Shown here one piece after another: positions 57,001 to 64,000 of a stretch of 64,000 bases of DNA. The position numbers and the translations under genes were made by a program. Positions within the stretch are counted from its first letter, which is position 1. The number at the start of each line of letters is the position of its first letter. The notes beneath the pieces were generated by a model. That model saw only the letters and a list, made by a program, of their open reading frames with translations, did not search any database and had not been told where the DNA came from. This DNA comes from Platanthera guangdongensis (lineage: Eukaryota > Streptophyta > Magnoliopsida > Asparagales > Orchidaceae), in the NCBI GenBank assembly GCA_039583875.1, contig CM077161.1, positions 61,013,885 through 61,077,884 on the forward strand, in the 5' to 3' direction.

Positions 57001-57927
57001 TCTTCTTTTGTTGTACGGGCTTGCAGCCGGGATCAACGTTCAAGTGATGGCAAGCAACATCAGGATCCACTCCTGGCATGTCCTCCGCTGACCAGGCGAA
57101 GACATCCAGGTTGCTCAGCAAGCAGGAAATCAACTCAGCCTTTTGATCTTCAGGTAGCTCCGAGTTGATGGAGAGCTTCCTCTCCTCCCCCTCAGCAATG
57201 GGGACTCCTTGCGTCACCTGGGCAGGTTCCAGGTGAGCACCTTCATCAGCAGCAGTTTCTGAACTGAGGGAGGCTTCTGCAGCTTCTGTTGGAGCAAGGG
57301 AAGGGCTGGCTTCAACCATGTTGACAGTACGGATGTAGCACTCCCTTGCTCTTCTTGGGTCACTCCTGACCCGGCACATCCTTGATACTTGTTTAACATG
57401 GGCCTGCCGAAGATGGCATGGTAGCTGCTGGGGGCGTCAACCACTATGAATTGTATCTGCTTAGTTACCCCTCCAAGCTTCACGGGAAAAATGACGCCGC
57501 CCTCTACTTCCTTTCTCTCTCCCGAGAAACCATAGAGTGGCCCCTCAGTGGAAAGCAGAGGCTTTCCGATCCTCAGGGCCTCAAAGGTAGACTTGAACAG
57601 GAGGTTGATCGAGCTGCCTGTGTCAACAAGAATCCAATCCACTGTGAAGTCCCCCACTACAGCCTTGATTACAACTGCATCATCAAATGGATTGGCTGTT
57701 TGAGGTAGATCTTCTGGACCAAAGGTGACGACTTCTCTTGGAGGAGCAACGGAAGAAGAGGCCACCTCTGCCTGGGTGATCCTTGAAATTGACGATTTCC
57801 GGGTGGACTCGGTCCCGGCTCCACCATGGATGAAGAAGAGGCATCCCAGGACCCCTTCATCATCTGCATCGAAGCATTCCACCGGGACGTTGATCGGCCC
57901 CAGACGGCCTTCGTCCTCTACATCCAC
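54017..57927 (-). pseudogene. pol: Element H pol: protease, RT, RNase H, archaeal-type RNase H, integrase
   Basis: Tat-lineage gypsy pol. The protease has WILVDTGSSINLLF (about 57640-57600) and IFGRPMLNKYQ, after which sequence appears deleted and the frame changes near 57385. Next is ARECYIRTV and a linker. A stop lies just before RMCVDFTKLN, at the RT start (about 56862). RT has CVDFTKLNKACPKDCYPLP and the catalytic EVYVDDLLIKS (about 56560). The first RNase H is followed by a second, archaeal-type RNase H (IYVDGASS near 55710, NNQAEYESL near 55600, IKTDSL near 55530), the mark of the Tat clade. Integrase has MDLLGPFP, AIITDN and NGQVEAANK (about 54875-54570) and ends at 54017. Stops in integrase are near 55030, 54676, 54520 and 54350. 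Nonfunctional. Confidence 0.9.
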
Positions 57928-58113
57928 ACATTCTTGGTATGCCTCAGCTACCTCTTTGCCCTTTGAGGTGGATGCTTCGAAGAGGAAGGAGAATCCTTCT
58001 TGGCCAGGTCAATCTTGCCCTCGGCAAGCAACTTCTCTATCAGCGCACGAAGGGCCTTGCAGTCCTCAGTCAGATGGCCCTTTTCTTTGTGGAACTGGCA
58101 ATATTGTGTCTTA
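57928..58113 (-). pseudogene. gag: Element H gag, C-terminal fragment
   Basis: Minus-strand reading gives YCQFHKEKGHLTEDCKALR, a zinc-binding CxFHxxxGHxTEDC end typical of Tat Gag, then a basic stretch. A one-base frame change near 57965 separates it from the protease lead. It is cut at 58114 by the G 3' LTR; the rest of gag and the 5' LTR are outside the window. Confidence 0.82.
58109..58113. other. Probable target-site duplication of G, left copy
   Basis: tctta directly before the LTR end (plus-strand TGAAAG). The second copy is beyond the window, so this is unconfirmed. Confidence 0.5.
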
Positions 58114-58961
58114 TGAAAGATATTGTACCTAAATACCTAGAGGGGGGTGAATAGGTGACTTGAATCTTTTTAACTTTTTATGCCAGCAATCAGTTTCTAA
58201 CACAGATTTCTAGCTACTTTATCACAGCAATCACACAGTAATCACAGTATATCACAGCACACAGTAGACACACAGTTTTATAGTGGTTCCCCAAGGTTTG
58301 GGTACATCCACTTCCCCCTTCGCCTATCTAGCAGTGTACTAGATTCGACCAAACTTCTCCACTATCTCAGAACCCAAAACTGGTTCCTACACCTCAGGCC
58401 CAAGGCCCTACAACTCAGCTTCTTCACAAAGCCTACACTCAGCCACAAAGGCCTACACTCAGCCACCAAGGCCTACTCTTAGCCACCAAGGCCTACACTC
58501 AGAGATTTCAATCTCCTACACTCAGGCTTTCAAGCCCTACACTCAGCCTTTATAATTACAGGCTTACAAGACTCAGATCCAAAGGATCCTACAAGATAAA
58601 ATGAATACAATAATGTTAACTCAGCAACCCAGAGACAAGAGAGGGGAGTTGTGAGTTTCTTGATGAGTTCTTGGAAGAACTCAGCTGAAATCAATCTGAC
58701 TTGGCTTTCTTCAAAGCTTCTTGAATGTAGAACTCAATAAGATTGACTCCTTCTGCAGTTGATCCTTGATCTCTGCTACTTAAGATTCAGAATAAATCTG
58801 AATCCTTCTTCTCAGCCTGGTTCCAGCAGCTAATTTCTTGGATGGAGCTCTCTCTCTCCAACTTCTTAGATCTTCACTTGATAGCTAGATCTTCTTTGTA
58901 TTACTTGTCTGAACAGCCACTTGATCTGTCTCAACAACATCTTCTGTAAACATTGTAAGCC

Positions 58962-58969
58962 TATTTATA
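58962..58969 (-). promoter_or_regulatory. TATA box of G LTR
   Basis: cctataaatagg on the minus strand (core tataaata), about 135 bp downstream of the palindrome array. Confidence 0.7.
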
Positions 58970-59103
58970 GGCCTTCTTCATGGTAACCGGCTGGTCCGGT
59001 CCATAACTGATTTCTGACAACTCTGACAGGTGTTGTAGACCGGCTGGAATGGCAGCTGTCAAGTCATCCAGTCAGTTCATGAAAATTCTGTAACTGTCTG
59101 CAA

Positions 59104-59936
59104 GTGTCGAGACTTTCTGTCTTTAAGTGTCGACACTTATAGACCAAGTGTCGACACATGTTGTCTAAGTGTCGACACTGGCCTACAAGGTGTCGACACA
59201 ACTCCTTGTGTTGTAGATTTTATATCTCGACACTGCTTCTTCTTCATGTGCCGACACTGAAATTGAGTGTCGACACAAGTACTTGTACTTCAGTATTTTG
59301 CTGAATTCTTCTAATTGTCAACACAACACCTTTGTGTCGACACATCTTCATGTGTTGAATCTGTTAAGTGTCGACACTGCTTCTTGGTGTCGACACATGT
59401 CTTCAGTGTTGATACTTGCTGAGTGTCGACACATTGCTCTGGGTGTCGACACATTCTTCTTCTGTCGAGACTCTGGCTGTGTGTCGACACATTCCCTTAG
59501 TGTCGACACTTGTACTTAGAATATTTTTGTTGAACTTTGCTGATCTTTACTAAGTGTCGACACAGCTCCTTGTGTTGACACTTTCTTCAAGTGTTGACTC
59601 TTCTGCTGAGTGTCGACACATTGCTCTGGGTGTCGACACTTGTACTTAGTTTCTGCTGACTTTTGCTGAGTGTCGACACAGCCTCCAAGTGTCGACACTT
59701 TCTTGTGTAGACACAGTTTCACTATGTGTCGACACAACTGCTATGTGTCGACACTGCTTCACTGCACTCTTCTTCATTGAGTGTCGACACAGCTCCTTGT
59801 GTCGACACTTTCTGTCTGGTGTCGACTCAGCATCCCTGGTGTCGACACAAATACTCCAAGTGTCGACACTGCTTGCCTGGGTGTCGACACAAGTCTTCTT
59901 AAGTGTCGACACTTTCCCTCTGGGTGTCGACACATG
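59104..59936 (-). repeat. GTGTCGACAC array in G LTR
   Basis: More than twenty copies of GTGTCGACAC or one-base variants, spaced about 10-40 bp, with degenerate copies such as tgttgaca between them. It generates overlapping open frames on both strands that are not genes. Confidence 0.95.
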
Positions 59937-60078
59937 GACTTAGAAATTTTTTCTTCTTTCCTGCAAATACTTAACCTGCACAAGTAAACTCAAAGCACAT
60001 CAAATATATTTTGATGTATATCATTGAGTTGGGTGAGGCTTCTTCAAATCAGGTATATTTAAACCAATGTACACAATA

Positions 60079-60092
60079 ATCTCCCCCTATTT
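60079..60092 (-). other. Polypurine tract of element G
   Basis: aaatagggggagat on the minus strand next to the LTR. Confidence 0.88.
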
Positions 60093-60353
60093 GGAGAAGT
60101 CATAACCCTTAGTCAATGATATACACCATTCATAATAAAATTACAAAATGATGTAAAGCAGGATTATATATAGCAGGGCAATCATAAACATGTATCAATC
60201 AAACATGTATACATAGACATCATCACAGAACAAATATGAAATAGATTTAACATATAACACATTGTTCTAATATCTGTCATATTCATTTTCAAAAGTTTAC
60301 AGAATGTTTTACATCAAAAAGATTACATAGTAAACTTTAAGAAAATTCTAATT

Positions 60354-62666
60354 CTATTTCTGTACAGGCTCCTTGATCACTATTCCTTTTCCAGCTTGTA
60401 CTTTGGCTTGAACAGGAGCTTCAGCAACTTCAGCATCAGCAGGCTTCTTGCCTTTCAGATCTTTCTTCTTAAGTTCCTCAGCCTTAATCTTTTGTCTTTC
60501 AAAATAATGATAAGGCTTGGGAAAGTACTTGCTAGGCTCCTAGGCAGTAGGAGGTAGCTTTCCCATCTTGGCCTTTCTTCTATATTGGACTATAGCCTCC
60601 TGCTTTGTCTCATGCTTTCTCCATTCAGCCTCAGAAAACCACTTGTTCATGTCATGGATGTTATCTTTTGCAACTTTCCATGCATTCAGAATAATGTTCC
60701 TAGAGGTGGGGCTCCACTGCTCAAAGTCAGGTCTTTGTTCAGCTTGCTCCCTGAACCTCTTTTTAGACAATCTAGTCTCTTCTTCTTTCTGCATAGCTTC
60801 TTGCATAGCTTCAGAGATTGACTGAACAACTTTTTCTATAATGACATTGTCCTTGCCCCCAGGTGGGCTATACATGGACTGTATGTCAGCATGAACCATA
60901 TCAAAATCTGGAGGAGGGTAGATGAGTTGAGCCACTTCAGGTTGCTCCCCTCCTAGATATGCAGGATGAATTCCAGATTCAGCAACATTATCATCATCAT
61001 AAAGAGGAGGATATCCAAGAGTTGCTCTGATAGAATTAGATATCCACTTAGCATGATCAGAGCTGGCCTTGACTAACACTCTCTCCCCCTTTATGACTTC
61101 TCTTTCTATATGATCTCTGACATCATCTTTCTGAAATCTCACTTGATTATCCAAATAATTAACTCCATCTTTAAAGAAAGGTTTTAACCTTTGGAGTTTG
61201 TCAGTTATCAACTTTTGAGAATCTTGGATGGCAGTCTTAACAGCATTTATTTCTTCTTGGAATATTTTGTCAAAATCTGCTTTTGCTGTAGCTGGAGTCT
61301 GCCCTGCAGCTAGATTCTTTAACTCTGTGACAATGGCATTGTGAGATTGTGTCAAATTGTCATTCATTCTTATTTGGTTCTCGAGAACATACCCCTGCTT
61401 TTGTGTCATGTCATCTACTTGAGCATTTATCTTTTCTTGATGAGTTGCAAGATAGACTACTGCATTCCCACCCTTGTGGAAGCAGTCAGTCATCTCCTTC
61501 TTATTAAGATTCATTTCAAATCTTATTGACTTTATATCTTGGGTCAGATCAAACTGCAATGATTTTTGCCCGTCATCCGCATATTTCTCAATGGCCTGCC
61601 TGTGCTCATCAAGTTTAATTTGCATTGCCACCATTAAAGCACTATAATCAACAGTTGGAGCTGGCTGTGATATAGGATATGGAGCAACAGTTTGGAGAGC
61701 CTTTTTGTAACTCTGGCTCCTTCTTCTGAATACTTGAAACTTTCTTTTCTTAGCCCTTGTTGCCTCCTCATCTTCAGAAGCAGAAGTGCTGGCTATCTAT
61801 ACCCTCTCCTTAGGTAGCTCTTCAACAGCTTGGGGCTTTTCAGGTTCTTCCCTTACAGGCTCTTCAAGAATTGGTACTTGCTCCCCCTCAATTGGAGCAT
61901 TCTCTTCTTCAGCAGCAGTTTCTTTGTCAAAATCAGTTTGATCCAGGTTAAGGAACAGATCTTCCATTGTGTATTCTTGTGGAGAATGGGCAGGAGAAAT
62001 TCTGTGCTCATCTACCACTAGATCAGATACAACAGATGTGTCTTTAATTACAACATCTGGGACTTGATTATCAGTCTGTGGTTGTTGATAAACATCAGAC
62101 AAATCAGTATCCTCTATAGGAAAAACTAAAGCATTAAGCTCAGTGATTACCTCTAGGATGATGTTGGTTGCTTGCTCACGCTCAAGTGGAGTGGGCTCTT
62201 CCACAACTAGTGGCTCCCCCTGGATGTGATCCTTGTGTATGGGGCTAGCTTGAGGTAGCTCCCCCTGGATTTCAGCAACATCTTGAGGAGCTGGAGTTTT
62301 CTCAACAGTCTCTTCTTCATGCTCATCAGGTGTGAATACCACTTGCTCTTCACTATCTGTACTGCTAGTTGGATCCTGAGCCATTGGAGCAGTTTTCCTC
62401 TTCTTCTTTGGAGGTGATACTTTCTCAGGAATTATCTTCTCAGGGGTTGGCATCTCCTTAGACAACACCCTGTCCCATCTGGAGAAGATCCTCAGGTCCA
62501 TTCTTCTCATGTGGTTGATTTTTGTTCCACCAGCTTGACTCATTACCTCTAGAATACTTCCAGCAAGGTATAGACTTAAGATTCTGCCCAAGTTGGGCTT
62601 TTTCAGGTTTCCTTTATCTTCTCAAAGATTACTATAGACCAGTCAGTTTTCAGAGTGAAGATTATC
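60354..62666 (-). pseudogene. Element G ORF3, cut by a CACTA element
   Basis: The same extra ORF as in F, similar throughout. Its 5' end is lost at 62667 where a CACTA element inserted inside the conserved block (TDWSIVIFEKI is the first part seen). A one-base frame change near 62610 separates this from MGRILSLYLAG...HMRRMDLRIFSRWDRV (62591-62450). An acidic spacer with IQGE/IEGE repeats follows. One stop is near 61796. A long coiled coil (about 61550-61000) and a conserved KKRFREQAEQRPDFEQW segment come next. A stop at about 60540 precedes EPSKYFPKP, and the natural end GIVIKEPVQK is at 60354. It is less broken than in E or F. Function unknown. Confidence 0.8.
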
Positions 62667-62699
62667 CACTACAACAAAGTTGTCATACAGCGACATTTT

Positions 62700-63095
62700 T
62701 TATTGCCTTTAGTGACGTTTTCAAAGCGTCACGATAGTTTTGGTGACGTTTATAAAAACGTCACTAAATCGTCACGATTGCGCATGTCGCTGTAGCACCT
62801 TGCGACGCTTTCAAAAAAAAACGTCGTGATTGACATGTACTCTACAATGACGTTTTTCTCAAAAAACGTCGTAATTGACAATTACTCTACGGTGACACTT
62901 TTTCAAAGAAATGTCATGATTGACAATTGTTTTACCGCGACGCTTTCAAAAAACGTCATTATAATCAATTAATTTATCGTGACACTTTTTACAAAACATG
63001 AAGCTAAATATTAACATTAACACGATGTTTTTTACAAAACGTCACTATAATTAAAACTCTATAATGACGTTTTTAAAAAACGTAATTACCTTTTA
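62700..63095. repeat. Subterminal repeats of the CACTA element
   Basis: Copies of tgacgttttt and aaaacgtcac with small changes about every 30-40 bp in both orientations. In known CACTA elements such repeats bind the DNA-binding transposase protein. Confidence 0.8.
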
Positions 63096-63419
63096 CATTT
63101 GAGAAAAAAATTAAAACAAATTAAATTTATGATAATCTAAAATGAAAAATAATTATGTATTTAAAATCTTAATTAAAATTATAAATATAATTTTTTTATA
63201 ATTTTTTTTAACATTTAAAATATTTTTAGAGTGATTTTAAGAAATGTTGAGAAATTTTTTACAACTTATTGTCCAAATAATATATCTCTAATTATACCAA
63301 AAATAAAAATAAAAAAATACCCACATAATACATCATCATTAAGTTTGAAGAGTATAAACATGCAAAAGATCACATTTATGATCAACAAACTTGTTCCAAG
63401 TGAATATAAACTTACAAAA

Positions 63420-63660
63420 AAACATAATCATTCAACATATATATTGTTTTCAAAATCATTCAACATTTAAAATTTCCCAAAAAACATTTAATAAGTTTCA
63501 AAATCATTCAACATTTAAACTTTCAAAATAACATAATTATTCAATATATATATTGTTTTCATAATCATTCAACATAATCATTCAACATAATCATTCAAGT
63601 GAATATAAACTTCCAAAAAAACAAAATCATTCAACATAATCATTCAAAATATATATTGTT
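63420..63660. repeat. aatcattcaaca repeats in the CACTA element
   Basis: About eight copies of aatcattcaacat, often followed by atatatattgttt, in AT-rich DNA. 63100-63420 and 63660-64000 hold no recognisable gene. Confidence 0.75.
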
Positions 63661-64000
63661 TGAAGCATCATGCAGCATCAAAATTTTCTTCTTTAATCAT
63701 TAGCTTCATTGGCATTGTATTGATGAGCATTCAACTTCTTTCATACATCATCTACCGCTCGCATCATCTTTTTCAAACTTGAATCATAATAAACAAAACT
63801 GTTCAATTACCTGCAAAATAAATAAAATTGAAACACGGATTAAACATTTATGATAATTACATTTAAAGTTAAAATAAATAACAATTGGAAAAAACACAAT
63901 ATCAATGTGACATAAAACAAGAAGCCGCATATCTCCACATCAAAGAATAAACATTGAAGATAAATCAAACATGAAATGAGCAGGTGGGGTACTTAAGAGT

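Larger units (their letters stand above)
58114..60078 (-). repeat. Element G 3' LTR (Copia, minus strand)
   Basis: A 1965-bp LTR related to F's. Minus-strand start TATTGTGTAC at 60078 (the terminal TG is altered), next to a polypurine tract; end CTTTCA at 58114. The U5 motif is near 58280-58312, the TATA box at 58962-58969 and a dense GTGTCGACAC array at 59104-59936. Confidence 0.9.
62667..64000. mobile_element. CACTA transposon end, continues past window
   Basis: Starts CACTACAACAAA, the terminal inverted repeat of plant CACTA (En/Spm) elements, exactly where G ORF3 similarity stops. The preceding atc (62664-62666) is the expected 3-bp duplication, unconfirmed. The first ~430 bp hold about ten direct and inverted copies of gtgacgttttt / aaaacgtcac, the usual subterminal binding repeats. 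The rest is AT-rich with aatcattcaaca repeats. The transposase is not in view. Confidence 0.8.

Noticed and set aside
59283..59987. Overlapping frames on both strands with cysteine/histidine repeats
   Set aside because: Produced by the GTGTCGACAC array; the peptide repeats follow from the DNA repeat.

Overview
The window is plant nuclear DNA made entirely of nested transposable elements. I found no host gene, rRNA, tRNA or CRISPR array. The evidence for a plant is Ty1/copia elements with initiator-tRNA-Met primer sites and long palindrome-bearing LTRs (Sirevirus-like), a Ty3/gypsy chromovirus, a Tat-type gypsy element with a second archaeal-type RNase H, and a CACTA transposon end. The species cannot be fixed. 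The element density suggests heterochromatin, possibly pericentromeric.

I name the elements A to H. E (Copia, +) is the oldest host: only the end of its ORF3 and most of its 3' LTR are visible (35913-40337). A (Copia, +) sits in E's ORF3 and runs from before base 1 to 35912. Within A, a solo gypsy LTR, C (5464-5708 plus 16562-19633, duplication cagac), interrupts pol. C is itself split by B, a complete chromovirus (5709-16556, duplication gcgtg). A's 3' LTR (24824-35912) is split by D, a young complete Copia (25468-34653, duplication catgg).

E's 3' LTR is cut at 40338 by F (Copia, -). F's pol is cut near 46938 by H (Tat-type gypsy, -). H's gag is cut at 58114 by G (Copia, -). G's ORF3 is cut at 62667 by a CACTA element that runs off the right edge. 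Nesting is four to five levels deep. By eye, inner elements have near-identical LTRs and few breaks, while outer ones have many stops and frameshifts.

Four Copia elements (A, E, F, G) carry an extra large ORF (ORF3) between pol and the polypurine tract; D does not. In F, and less clearly in A, the pol-ORF3 spacer repeats the LTR promoter design (the family's own palindrome array plus a TATA box), as if ORF3 had its own promoter. H carries two genes antisense to pol, each with a TATA box; the second has three exons and a putative gypsy-type-transposon domain. B's leader has three hairpins with the same loop and different, self-complementary stems. Palindrome arrays upstream of the TATA box recur in most LTRs, each family with its own sequence.

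Most coding regions are broken by stops or frameshifts and are given as pseudogenes. LTR limits come from TG...CA ends, adjacent primer or polypurine sites, and target-site duplications where both sides are in view.
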